In this document: one piece after another, positions 33,742 to 41,949 of the stretch
Position numbering within the stretch: the stretch's first letter is position 1
Layout of the letters: every line of letters begins with the position of its first letter
DNA from: Pollutimonas sp036675275
GTDB taxonomy: Bacteria > Pseudomonadota > Gammaproteobacteria > Burkholderiales > Burkholderiaceae_B
Assembly: GCA_036675275.1 (NCBI GenBank)
Contig: JAKFFG010000031.1
Span: 62,001 to 126,000, forward strand
DNA length: 64,000 nucleotides
Direction: 5' to 3'
Program-made: the position numbers and the translations under genes
Notes under the pieces: generated by a model
What the model saw: only the letters and a program-made list of their open reading frames with translations
Database searches by the model: none
What the model was told of the DNA's origin: nothing

Positions 33742-34382
33742 TGCGCGCTGCCTTCAAGATGCCCCGTAACCAGCTCGTCGATCTGGGAGGCAAGATTACG
33801 GCGCACGGCGTCGATGGACACGGTGGAGTCAATGATACGCATGCGCTGGGGGTGTTTGCGTGCCTGCTCATGGTAAGCATTACGTGTACGTTCGAAGAAA
33901 GCGTCGCCCTCCTGCTCGAAGCGATCGAGGTCGCGAGTATGCTTCAGACGTTCACGCGCTACCGCCAGCGGAACATCAAAAAGCCAGGTGCGGTCCGGCT
34001 GCAGATCGGCATGTACCCATTGCTCGAGTGCGCCAATGCGGCTGCCGCCCAACTGGCGTCCTCCGCCCTGATAAGCGTACGTGGCGTCCGTGAAACGGTC
34101 GCAGACTACCCACTTGCCGGCCCGCAGGGCTGGTTTGATAACGGTCTCAAGATGTTCGCACCGGCCCGCAAACATGAGCAGGGTCTCCGTTTTAAGATCC
34201 ATGGCTTGCGTCAGCACCAGCTGCCGCAGTTGCTCGCCCAGTGTAGTGCCGCCGGGTTCCCGGGTCGATACGACGGGTAGTCCGCGATCTTGCAGTTGCT
34301 CTACCAGCCATTGGACATGCGTGCTTTTGCCCGCTCCATCCAGCCCTTCCAGAGTAATAAAACAGCCACGCTGAACGTCCAT
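33738..34382 (-). CDS. tmk: Thymidylate kinase
   Basis: A 214-residue enzyme that phosphorylates dTMP. The P-loop is EGLDGAGKST (residues 12-21), the DR motif is CDRFTDATYAYQGGGRQL, and the lid region ERLKHTRDLDRFEQEGDAFF is present. Its start shares one base with the mltG stop, and its end overlaps holB by four bases. Confidence 0.95.
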   Translation of the reverse strand: MDVQRGCFITLEGLDGAGKSTHVQWLVEQLQDRGLPVVSTREPGGTTLGEQLRQLVLTQAMDLKTETLLMFAGRCEHLETVIKPALRAGKWVVCDRFTDATYAYQGGGRQLGGSRIGALEQWVHADLQPDRTWLFDVPLAVARERLKHTRDLDRFEQEGDAFFERTRNAYHEQARKHPQRMRIIDSTVSIDAVRRNLASQIDELVTGHLEGSAQ

Positions 34383-35392
34383 TAGTTACGTCGTCCCAAT
34401 ATATATTTAGATACAGCGCGATTATGGTCCACAAGGTTTTTGGAGAACTCGCTGGAGCCGTCGCCTCGGGAAACAAAATAAAGAAACTTGTGTTGTTCAG
34501 GATGCAAGGCCGACAACAAGGCCGCCTTTCCGGCGCTGGCAATAGGCGTTGGCGGCAAACCGCCACGCGTGTAAGTATTCCAGGGGGTATCGGTAGTGAG
34601 GTCTTTCTTTCGAATTCGACCCTGATAGGCATCACCCATTCCATAGATGACTGTTGGGTCAGTCTGCAATGGCATGCCGATCCGAAGACGGTTGATGAAC
34701 ACGCCTGCCACGCGTTGCCGATCGGCGCTCAGGCCGGTCTCTTTCTCGACGATGGACGCCAGTATCAAGGCTTCATAAGGACTCTTCAGCGGCAACTCGG
34801 GATCACGTTCGGCCCAGGCTGAGGCCAGCAGTTGTTGCTGGGCATGATAGGCGCGCCGCAGAATATCAAAGTCGGAGGAACCAGGTACGAAGATATATGT
34901 GTCCGGATAGAACAAGCCTTCCAGGCTCTTTTCAGGCGCGCCGAGCTTTTTCGCTATTTCTTCATCGGATACAGCGGACAGTGTTTGTTTGACTTGTGGA
35001 TTCTCTTCCAGCGCCTGGCGGATGCGCTGATACGTCCAGCCTTCCAGCAAGGTTATTTGCGTTTGCGTCATGTCGCCGTTGGCCATGCGTTCCAGCAGTG
35101 TGCGTGGCGTGTCGCCACGTACCGCCTCGTAGGCGCCCGCCTTTATCAAGGTGTCCCGGCCCGTGATGCGAGCCAGTACGGCGAAGGCGTCTTCGTTGAT
35201 CTGAATGCCCGATTTGTTCATCAACTGAGCGATGGTCCGCGGACGGCTGCCCCGCTCAACCACGTAGTCGACGCGTTCGGCGTCCATGGCGACCGGGTGC
35301 TCGACCCAATACCAGGCAGCCGCGCTCAGGCCCGTGGCGACAATCGCAAGCAGCAAGAGCGTATACAAAATAAAAGATTTGAGTTTTGACAT
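34382..35392 (-). CDS. mltG: Endolytic transglycosylase MltG
   Basis: A 336-residue protein with one N-terminal membrane anchor (FILYTLLLLAIVATGLSAAAWYW). The catalytic Glu lies in ILASIVEKETGLSADRQRVAGVFINRLRIGMPLQTDPTVIYG, a YceG-family hallmark, and the C-terminus has TRGGLPPTPIASAG. MltG cuts nascent peptidoglycan and sets glycan length. The start at 35392 puts the anchor at the N-terminus. It heads the operon mltG-tmk-holB-tatD, divergent from ygfZ. Confidence 0.95.
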   Translation of the reverse strand: MSKLKSFILYTLLLLAIVATGLSAAAWYWVEHPVAMDAERVDYVVERGSRPRTIAQLMNKSGIQINEDAFAVLARITGRDTLIKAGAYEAVRGDTPRTLLERMANGDMTQTQITLLEGWTYQRIRQALEENPQVKQTLSAVSDEEIAKKLGAPEKSLEGLFYPDTYIFVPGSSDFDILRRAYHAQQQLLASAWAERDPELPLKSPYEALILASIVEKETGLSADRQRVAGVFINRLRIGMPLQTDPTVIYGMGDAYQGRIRKKDLTTDTPWNTYTRGGLPPTPIASAGKAALLSALHPEQHKFLYFVSRGDGSSEFSKNLVDHNRAVSKYILGRRN

Positions 35393-35513
35393 TGAACCAA
35401 AGTTTAGCGCGGCCAAAAACCTGGCCGCCGGTGGGAGATCGGGCGCACGCCCCGATATTGAGTATCACTGCATAATTTGTCGAAGCCCGTTATCATAAAC
35501 GCTACCTCCGCCT

Positions 35514-36533
35514 ATGTCTCTTGTTGCGAGCCCTGTGCCACCCATGAATCATTCTTCGCGCTTCCTTGCGCCCCTTGACGATCTTGCCGTTATCGAAATC
35601 ACCGGACCGGATGCGGCCGCCTTCCTGCACGGACAACTCACCCACGACGTTACCGGACTGAAGCCCGACGCCGCCCGTCTGGCCGGATATTGCACAGCCA
35701 AAGGGCGTCTGCTCGGCAGCATGATGATCTGGTCCGCACAAAAAGATGAAACCTGCGTCCTGTATGCGCTCATCAAGGCCGATATTGCGCCCGCCGTAGT
35801 CAAACGCCTCTCGATGTATGTGCTGCGCGCCAAGGTCACCTTGCAACTGTCCTCATCAAAGGTGCTTGGCGTTACGGTCGATAAATCGCTTGCCGGCGAA
35901 GCTACGGATTCCACTGATATTTTGAAGCAAGCGGCCGTCATCTCCGCGCAGCAGCAGGTCGGAGACGTAGTCCGTACCGCCGCAGGCGCCTGGGTTGCCG
36001 CCCCGTCGGCCAATGCCGACACGACACGCTGGTGGCTCGTCGCCTCTGATTCCGATAGCCTGGCTGCGCCCAATGCGGCCGACGCTGTGGCTGCCGGCGA
36101 ATGCTGGCGGGCCGCGGATATTGCCGCGGGTCTGCCATGGGTGGTTGCGGCCATCCAGGACGTGTTCATTCCGCAGACGCTCAACCTCGATCTGATCGAC
36201 GGCGTGAGCTTTACAAAGGGATGCTATCCGGGACAGGAGGTGGTTGCACGCAGCCACTACCGCGGCACCGTAAAACGCCGCATGGCCTATGGCATTGTAA
36301 CCGGACTGGACGAAGGCAATGCCGACACGCTGCCGGGCGTCGATATCTATAACTTCCAGAAGCCTGATGCGCCTTGCGGCCGTATTGTCAATGCAGCCAG
36401 TTGCGGTGCCATGCACGTTCTGATGGAAGTGCAACTGTCCGACCTTCCCACGGCAGACTTCCGGCTGGGAAAGGCGGATGGTCCCGCCATTAAGCTGCAG
36501 CCCCTACCCTATCAAGTCAGGGCTGCCGATTAA
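35514..36533 (+). CDS. ygfZ: YgfZ/GcvT-family folate-binding Fe-S protein
   Basis: A 339-residue folate-binding protein. The diagnostic motif KGCYPGQEVVARSHYRG is present; its Cys is needed for Fe-S cluster work in E. coli YgfZ. The N-terminal AFLHGQLTHDVTGL and GYCTAKGRLLGSMMIW stretches are typical. It supports maintenance of some Fe-S enzymes and tRNA methylthiolation. Start may be 35514 or 35544. It converges with mmsB six bases on. Confidence 0.92.
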   Translation: MSLVASPVPPMNHSSRFLAPLDDLAVIEITGPDAAAFLHGQLTHDVTGLKPDAARLAGYCTAKGRLLGSMMIWSAQKDETCVLYALIKADIAPAVVKRLSMYVLRAKVTLQLSSSKVLGVTVDKSLAGEATDSTDILKQAAVISAQQQVGDVVRTAAGAWVAAPSANADTTRWWLVASDSDSLAAPNAADAVAAGECWRAADIAAGLPWVVAAIQDVFIPQTLNLDLIDGVSFTKGCYPGQEVVARSHYRGTVKRRMAYGIVTGLDEGNADTLPGVDIYNFQKPDAPCGRIVNAASCGAMHVLMEVQLSDLPTADFRLGKADGPAIKLQPLPYQVRAAD

Positions 36534-36540
36534 CCGAACC

Positions 36541-37425
36541 TTATTTCTTGAACAGATTCAGGATGCTGGAGAAATCCTGAGTGCCATTTCCTTGCGCACT
36601 GTGCATGGAATAAAGGTTGCGCGCCAGCTCGCCCAGCGGCACCGATGCGCGGGCGTTCAGAGCCGACTCTGCAGCCAGCCCCAGATCTTTCAGCATTAAA
36701 TCGACGCCGAAGCCTCCGGCGTAGTCTTTGGATGCGGGTGCGTGCTCCATGACACCGGGCCATGGGTTATAGAGTTCGGTAGCCCAGTTGCGGCCCGAGC
36801 TCTTCGCGATGATGTCCGACAGGACTTTCGGATCGAGCCCGTTCTTTACTCCCAGCGCGAGAGCTTCGGACGTACCGGCCATCAGTATGCCTAGCAGCAT
36901 GTTGTTGCAAATCTTGGCGACCTGCCCTGCTCCCGCCTCGCCCGCGTGGAATATATTCTTGCCCATCTTTTCTAGAAATGGCCGGGCCGCGTCGAGATCG
37001 GCGGCGTCGCCCCCCACAATAAATGTTAGCGTGCCGGCCACCGCGCCGCCGGTGCCGCCGGAGACCGGCGCGTCGATCATGCGCACGCCGCGTTGCCGTG
37101 CCGCTTCCGCAACTTTGCGCGCCGACTCGGGTGCGATCGTGCTGCACTCCAGGACCAATGTATTGGCCGCGATCCCGTTCAGGAGGCCTGATTCGCCCAG
37201 GTAGAGGCCTTCCACGTGCTTGCTTGCCGGCAGCATGGAAATGACCACTTCCGCATTCTGCACTGCCTCTTGTGCCGACCCCGCCTCGCCTGCACCGGCG
37301 TCGACCAGTGTTTTGATAGCCGTCGGCACCAGGTCGAATACGACCAGATCATGGCCCGCCTTGACCAGATTCAAGGCCATCGGGCCTCCCATATGCCCCA
37401 GTCCGATAAAAGCGATACGACTCAT
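36541..37425 (-). CDS. mmsB: 3-hydroxyisobutyrate dehydrogenase
   Basis: A 294-residue NAD-dependent enzyme of valine breakdown, oxidising 3-hydroxyisobutyrate to methylmalonate semialdehyde. Family marks: FIGLGHMGGPMALNLVKAGH, DAPVSGGTGGAVAGTLTFIVGG, AGQVAKICNNMLLGILMAG (catalytic Lys) and KDYAGGFGVDLMLKDLGLA. The start at 37425 has an AGGAG site. It is the last gene of the acyl-CoA dehydrogenase-hydrolase-dehydrogenase run; mmsA, the next step, is not adjacent. Confidence 0.93.
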   Translation of the reverse strand: MSRIAFIGLGHMGGPMALNLVKAGHDLVVFDLVPTAIKTLVDAGAGEAGSAQEAVQNAEVVISMLPASKHVEGLYLGESGLLNGIAANTLVLECSTIAPESARKVAEAARQRGVRMIDAPVSGGTGGAVAGTLTFIVGGDAADLDAARPFLEKMGKNIFHAGEAGAGQVAKICNNMLLGILMAGTSEALALGVKNGLDPKVLSDIIAKSSGRNWATELYNPWPGVMEHAPASKDYAGGFGVDLMLKDLGLAAESALNARASVPLGELARNLYSMHSAQGNGTQDFSSILNLFKK

Positions 37426-37469
37426 TGCTGTCTCCTGTTTCTTTTGATTGATAATAGTCTGTGTACGGT

Positions 37470-38633
37470 TCAGCGGTGCAGGGCTGCCCGGTCGGTCAGC
37501 TGCGTGCCCAGGTCGCCCAGGGGATGGTCCACGGAGTCGGGCCATGGCGCCTGGAAAAAGCGCTGGACCCATGCATCAGTGGCTTGCGCCAGTGTGGCCG
37601 GGCTCCATTTTGGCTGCTTGTCTTTGTCGATGAGCAGCGCCCGGATACCTTCCTGGAAATCGCCCTGGACCCCGCAATGCAGGGACACGATATATTCTTC
37701 GCGGAATACGTCGGCCAGGGAGAGGAGCCGCACGCGGTCCAGCAATGCAAAACACAAGCGGGCCGATCCAGGCGATCCGGCCATGAATGTGCTTGCCGCA
37801 CGCTTCAGCCATGGATCGTCGCTGTCGATCCAGGACGCAATGCTGGAGCAGATCGCATCGAAGTCCTCGCCATCGCAAGACTGCCTGATGAGGCCGTAAT
37901 GTTTTTCCAACGGCCCTTGCGCTGGATCGGGCGTGGCTTGCATGCGGCGCAGCAGACGCCCCAGCCGGACATCGTTTTCGCTGCGTGCACCGGACCAGCT
38001 TGCGGCCTGGATTTGCTGCACAAGGTCGTCCCACTGGCCGGCGGCCAGGGTATAGTCGGCCAGGCCCAGGTAGCGGCAATCGCTGTGGCCCAACTGCGCG
38101 CCGGTCAGCGCAAGGAACAGGCCGGTGCCGCCGGGAAGCCGCGCAAGCATCCAGGAGCCGCCTACGTCGGGAAATAGCCCTATGGTTATTTCCGGCATGG
38201 CAAAGCGAGTGGTTTCCGTTACCACCCGATGGCTCGCACCCATCATCAGGCCCACGCCGCCTCCCATGACGATGCCGCTACCCCAGCACAGTATCGGCTT
38301 GGGATAGGTATGAATCTGGTAGTCGAGACGGTATTCGGTGTCGAAAAAGTTTCGGGCGTACACGTTGTCCCAGGCCTGTCCGCCCGAGTTCTGCTGCATG
38401 GATTTATAGAGACCGTGCAAGTCTCCGCCCGCGCAGAAAGCCCGGTCTCCGGCCCCCCTCAGGATCACCATTGCGATTGAGTCGTCTTCCTGCCAGTTGC
38501 CGAGCTGCGTTTCCAGCAGTTCGCACATTTCCAGCGACAGACCGTTCAATGTCTGCGGACTATTGAGGGTAGCCACGCCCACCTTCATATTGTCGGCTGT
38601 ATCGAGGACCTGGAACAGCACGGGGGAATTCAT
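37470..38633 (-). CDS. 3-hydroxyisobutyryl-CoA hydrolase (enoyl-CoA hydratase family)
   Basis: A 387-residue crotonase-fold protein. Marks: VATLNSPQTLNGLSLEMCELLETQL, GAGDRAFCAGGDLHGLY, CWGSGIVMGGGVGLMMGASHRVVTE and MPEITIGLFPDVGGSWMLARLPG. The length and C-terminal extension match 3-hydroxyisobutyryl-CoA hydrolase rather than a short enoyl-CoA hydratase, and the gene order supports this. The start at 38633 overlaps the acyl-CoA dehydrogenase stop by four bases (ATGA). A separate hydratase step is not in this operon. Confidence 0.9.
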   Translation of the reverse strand: MNSPVLFQVLDTADNMKVGVATLNSPQTLNGLSLEMCELLETQLGNWQEDDSIAMVILRGAGDRAFCAGGDLHGLYKSMQQNSGGQAWDNVYARNFFDTEYRLDYQIHTYPKPILCWGSGIVMGGGVGLMMGASHRVVTETTRFAMPEITIGLFPDVGGSWMLARLPGGTGLFLALTGAQLGHSDCRYLGLADYTLAAGQWDDLVQQIQAASWSGARSENDVRLGRLLRRMQATPDPAQGPLEKHYGLIRQSCDGEDFDAICSSIASWIDSDDPWLKRAASTFMAGSPGSARLCFALLDRVRLLSLADVFREEYIVSLHCGVQGDFQEGIRALLIDKDKQPKWSPATLAQATDAWVQRFFQAPWPDSVDHPLGDLGTQLTDRAALHR

Positions 38634-39784
38634 CGGATGTCGGCTCCTTTTTCGAGTAGCTGGCGCGCAATGATTACGCGCATGATTTCGTTGGTTCCCT
38701 CGAGTATCTGGTGAACGCGGGTGTCGCGCACCAGCCGTTCGAGGGGGTAATCCTTCAGGTAGCCATAGCCGCCGTGAATCTGTTGGGCATCCAGGCAGAC
38801 CTGGAAGCACAGATCGGTGGCCAGGCGCTTTGCCATGGCGCAGTAGGTAGAAGCCTGCGCGTCGCCCTCGTCCAGCTTCGCAGCGGCCAAGCGCACCATT
38901 TGCCGGGAAGCGACGATGCTGGTGAGCATATCGGCGAGTTTGAACTGCAGGGCCTGGAAGTCGGCCAGTTGCCGCCCGAACTGCTTTCGTTCGCCCATAT
39001 AACGCCGGGCTGCTTCGTAAGCACCCTGGGCCGCGCCCACGGAGCACGCCGCAATATTGATGCGCCCGCCGTCCAGCCCTTTCATGGCGAACTTGAACCC
39101 TTCACCCTCCTGGCCCAGCAGATTTTCGGCCGGGATCTCGGCGTTGTCAAAGACTACAGGGCGGGTCGACTGGCTGTTCCAGCCCATTTTGTCTTCTTTG
39201 CGGCCGTAGCTAACACCAGGGGTGTCGGCCGGAACCACAAAAGCGGAAATGCCTTTTGCGCCAGCGGCGCCTGTGCGGGCCATGACCACCAGCACGTCGG
39301 TATCGCCGGCGCCGGAAATAAATGCCTTGGCCCCGTTAAGTACATATGAGGTGCCGCGTTTCTCTGCCCTGGTGGACAGCGAGCCGGCGTCGGAACCGGC
39401 CCCGGGTTCGGTGAGGCAATAGGATCCGAGCTTTTGGCCCGCCGCCATCGCGGGCCCCCATGCATCGCGTACCGTGTCGGTCGCCCAGCACCCTATCATC
39501 CATGTCGCCATATTGTGGATGGTCAGGAACGCGGTAGTGGACGGGTCGTAGGCGGCCATCTCTTCGAACACCAGCGAGGCGTCCAGGCGCGGCAATCCCA
39601 GTCCGCCTATCGATTCGGGCGCATAAATGCCGCAAAAACCCATTGCACCCGCGCTTTCAAACGTTGCGCGCGGAAAGATTCCTTCGGCATCCCAGCGTGC
39701 CGCGTGGGGTTCGAGTTCGCCGACGGCGAAGTCACGTGCCGCCTGGGCAAACGCCTGTTGTTCGTCGCTTAGCCGAAATTCCAT
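38630..39784 (-). CDS. Acyl-CoA dehydrogenase, probably isobutyryl-CoA dehydrogenase
   Basis: A 384-residue FAD enzyme. Marks: LGSYCLTEPGAGSDAGSLSTRAEK, GWNSQSTRPVVFDNAEIP, YMGERKQFGRQLADFQALQFKLADM, QIHGGYGYLKDYPLERLVRD and the catalytic Glu in QILEGTNEIMRVI. Context with 3-hydroxyisobutyryl-CoA hydrolase and mmsB suggests isobutyryl-CoA in valine catabolism. It heads the operon; start at 39784 gives the family MEFRLSDEQQAF, with a weaker in-frame codon at 39817. Confidence 0.92.
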   Translation of the reverse strand: MEFRLSDEQQAFAQAARDFAVGELEPHAARWDAEGIFPRATFESAGAMGFCGIYAPESIGGLGLPRLDASLVFEEMAAYDPSTTAFLTIHNMATWMIGCWATDTVRDAWGPAMAAGQKLGSYCLTEPGAGSDAGSLSTRAEKRGTSYVLNGAKAFISGAGDTDVLVVMARTGAAGAKGISAFVVPADTPGVSYGRKEDKMGWNSQSTRPVVFDNAEIPAENLLGQEGEGFKFAMKGLDGGRINIAACSVGAAQGAYEAARRYMGERKQFGRQLADFQALQFKLADMLTSIVASRQMVRLAAAKLDEGDAQASTYCAMAKRLATDLCFQVCLDAQQIHGGYGYLKDYPLERLVRDTRVHQILEGTNEIMRVIIARQLLEKGADIR

Positions 39785-39901
39785 AGTGCATGTCTCCTGA
39801 ATGGCCGCTGTTTTCATCTTGCGCGCCTGCTTGTTTTATTGGTGCCCACCATAGCGCCTAATTGCGTTTTTTTTTGTCATACGCACGACAATTTGTTTGT
39901 T

Positions 39902-40267
39902 TCAGGCATCCAGGACACCGGCCGCGATTTTTGCCTTGCGCCGTTTGGGGCGGTGCCGCGATTTGGTCATGAACGCCTTGCGATGCAATGCCCGCCGTTG
40001 CCGCGACTCCATGGGGTCAAAAACAAGCGGCCGGTAGATTTCAATGCGATCCCCGTCGGCCAGGATACGCTCTGGCGAACACAGTTGGCCGTAAATGCCC
40101 ACTACCACCGCATCGCCAGGATAGTTCGGAACACTATTGGCAAAACGGCTGGCTTCAAGCGCCTGCGCGACCGTGGCCCCGGGCGCCAGCTGGATAGTTA
40201 CCTGCCAAACTGAATGCGCTTGCGCATATACGACCTGGACCAAGAGGTTGTTGGAGTTGGCCATCAT
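39902..40267 (-). CDS. rnfH: RnfH family (UPF0125) beta-grasp protein
   Basis: A 121-residue protein with a ubiquitin-like fold: VQVVYAQAHSVWQVTIQLAPGATVAQALEASRF, then VVVGIYGQLCSPERILADGDRIEIYRPLVFDP. This is the RnfH family, conserved downstream of ratA and near smpB, whose role is unclear. The C-terminus is extended by a basic tail (RQRRALHRKAFMTKSRHRPKRRKAK). It overlaps ratA by four bases. Confidence 0.88.
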   Translation of the reverse strand: MMANSNNLLVQVVYAQAHSVWQVTIQLAPGATVAQALEASRFANSVPNYPGDAVVVGIYGQLCSPERILADGDRIEIYRPLVFDPMESRQRRALHRKAFMTKSRHRPKRRKAKIAAGVLDA

Positions 40268-40698
40268 TCGCCATAGACCGCCTGCGCCCGTTGCGTGAAC
40301 GAATCGATGAAACTGCTGGCGATCCGGTTGAAAATTGGGCCAACCACCGCTTCAAGCGTACGGCTGGAAAATGCATATTCCATTACATAGACGACCTTGC
40401 AGGCTTTTTCGTCCAGTTCCTGGAATTCCCAGTTGCCGGTCAGTGCGGAGAACGGGCCATTGACCAGGTGAAAGGTAATGAGGCGCGGGTATTCGTGCTC
40501 GTTGCGCGTCGTGAATGTTTGTTTGATGCCAGCGATGCTGATGGTAATGGACGCTTCCATTTCCTTTTCATTGTCACTGTGCACAACGGCGCCGCCACAC
40601 CATGGCATGAATTCCGGGTACTTCGCCACATCGGCAACAAGGTCGAACATTTGCGAGCGGCTGTAGGGGACGAGGACGGAACGCTGGACTTTATGCAT
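40264..40698 (-). CDS. ratA: RatA-type START-domain protein (coenzyme Q-binding)
   Basis: A 144-residue START/SRPBCC-fold protein: VPYSRSQMFDLVADVAKYPEFMPWC, ASITISIAGIKQTFTTRNEHEYPRLITFHLVNGPF, and FSSRTLEAVVGPIFNRIASSFIDSFTQRA. Orthologues are called RatA in E. coli, where block of 70S ribosome association was reported, and Coq10 in mitochondria, which binds ubiquinone. The second role seems closer to its fold. It is divergent from smpB across 57 bases, the usual arrangement. Confidence 0.9.
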   Translation of the reverse strand: MHKVQRSVLVPYSRSQMFDLVADVAKYPEFMPWCGGAVVHSDNEKEMEASITISIAGIKQTFTTRNEHEYPRLITFHLVNGPFSALTGNWEFQELDEKACKVVYVMEYAFSSRTLEAVVGPIFNRIASSFIDSFTQRAQAVYGE

Positions 40699-40755
40699 TG
40701 AAAGTAGTTAATGGATAGAATGTACTGATTTTACAGCCTATAACTAAATTGATTC

Positions 40756-41208
40756 ATGAGCATTGTCGACAACCGCAAAGCAACGCACGATTACTTTATT
40801 GAAGACCGCTACGAGGCGGGTCTCGTGCTGGAAGGCTGGGAGGTAAAAGCGATACGTGCGGGCCATGTACAGCTCAAAGAAAGCTACGTCATCGTGCGCG
40901 ACGGAGCACTATGGATCATCGGGATGCATATAAGCCCATTGCCCACTGCATCCAACCACATCCACCCCAATTCAACGCGAACGCGCAAGTTATTGTTGCA
41001 CGCAGAAGAAATCAGCAAGCTTATCGGCAAGGTGGAGCAGCGGGGGTTTACCCTGGTGCCGCTGAACCTGCATTACAAAAATGGCCGGATCAAGCTGGAT
41101 TTCGGTCTGGGGCGCGGCAAAAAGCTGCACGATAAACGCGATGTCGCGCGCGACAAAGACTGGGAACGCGAAAAGCAGCGCATCATGAAGCACGACACCC
41201 GCAACTAG
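40756..41208 (+). CDS. smpB: SsrA-binding protein SmpB
   Basis: A 150-residue partner of tmRNA in ribosome rescue. Marks: IVDNRKATHDYFIEDRYEAGLVLEGWEVKAIR, SYVIVRDGALWIIGMHISP, and the conserved C-terminal tail GRGKKLHDKRDVARDKDWEREKQRI that enters the mRNA channel. Divergent from ratA-rnfH. No tmRNA gene (ssrA) is visible in the window. Confidence 0.97.
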   Translation: MSIVDNRKATHDYFIEDRYEAGLVLEGWEVKAIRAGHVQLKESYVIVRDGALWIIGMHISPLPTASNHIHPNSTRTRKLLLHAEEISKLIGKVEQRGFTLVPLNLHYKNGRIKLDFGLGRGKKLHDKRDVARDKDWEREKQRIMKHDTRN

Positions 41209-41232
41209 CGGCTTGGGAAAGGATATGCCCGT

Positions 41233-41937
41233 TCAGCCTAGTGTAAAGCCTTCCAGTTGCAGCAGCGACACTTTGCGTGCCAGCCCGCCGGTATAACCCG
41301 TAAGCGTGCCGCCATTTCCCAGGACGCGGTGGCACGGAATAATGATGGATACAGGATTACGCCCCACTGCCGTACCTACTGGTCGGCCGTGTTGCGGCGT
41401 GAGGCCCGCCGCGCGTGCGATCTCGCCGTACGATGCCGACTCTCCGTACGGAATATCCAGCAAGGCCCGCCAGACCTTCTTTTGAAACTCGGTGCCTTCG
41501 ACGTGCAACGGCACGGTGAACGATTTAAGTTCGGAACGGAAATAGGCATCGATTTCCTGCCGTGCCTGTTGGAATAGTGCTTCGACGCAGCCCGGTGTAT
41601 CGGCTTGCAGCACCCGGAAGAGGTCTTGCACGCTTTCATCCGCGACGCCCTGGCGCCTGCCTTCCGCTTCCGGTTCGGCCATACCGGATTTTTCAGGAGA
41701 CGGCAGCGCTGACACGAACAGATCGCCTTGCGCGACCCGATGGGCCTTGAATTTTTTAATGGGCAGCCCTTCCATCAGGCCGGCGGAAGGTCCTTCATGT
41801 CGAGATGGCGGCAAGGTCGCAGCGCTAGACAACGGGCAGTCACTTTGATCGATGAAGTAAACGCCGCTGAGGTGGCTCCCGTTGGAGCACAGCAGCATTG
41901 TGCCCAGGTCGGATGGCATTTGCGCGTAAAACGTCAT
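41233..41937 (-). CDS. ogt: Methylated-DNA-[protein]-cysteine S-methyltransferase
   Basis: A 234-residue DNA repair protein that takes the methyl group from O6-methylguanine onto a cysteine. The active Cys202 is in the motif IIPCHRVLGNGG, with ESASYGEIARAAGLTPQHGRPVGTAVGRNP before it. Residues about 37-113 form an insertion (GLPIKKFKAHRVAQGDLF, then an acidic stretch) between the two halves of the N-terminal domain that most Ogt proteins lack. It lies 12 bases after ndh on the same strand. Confidence 0.92.
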   Translation of the reverse strand: MTFYAQMPSDLGTMLLCSNGSHLSGVYFIDQSDCPLSSAATLPPSRHEGPSAGLMEGLPIKKFKAHRVAQGDLFVSALPSPEKSGMAEPEAEGRRQGVADESVQDLFRVLQADTPGCVEALFQQARQEIDAYFRSELKSFTVPLHVEGTEFQKKVWRALLDIPYGESASYGEIARAAGLTPQHGRPVGTAVGRNPVSIIIPCHRVLGNGGTLTGYTGGLARKVSLLQLEGFTLG

Positions 41938-41949
41938 GGTCTTTCCTTC

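Noticed and set aside
39866..39876. T homopolymer run before the acyl-CoA dehydrogenase operon
   Set aside because: No stem precedes it on either strand; it looks like ordinary intergenic sequence.
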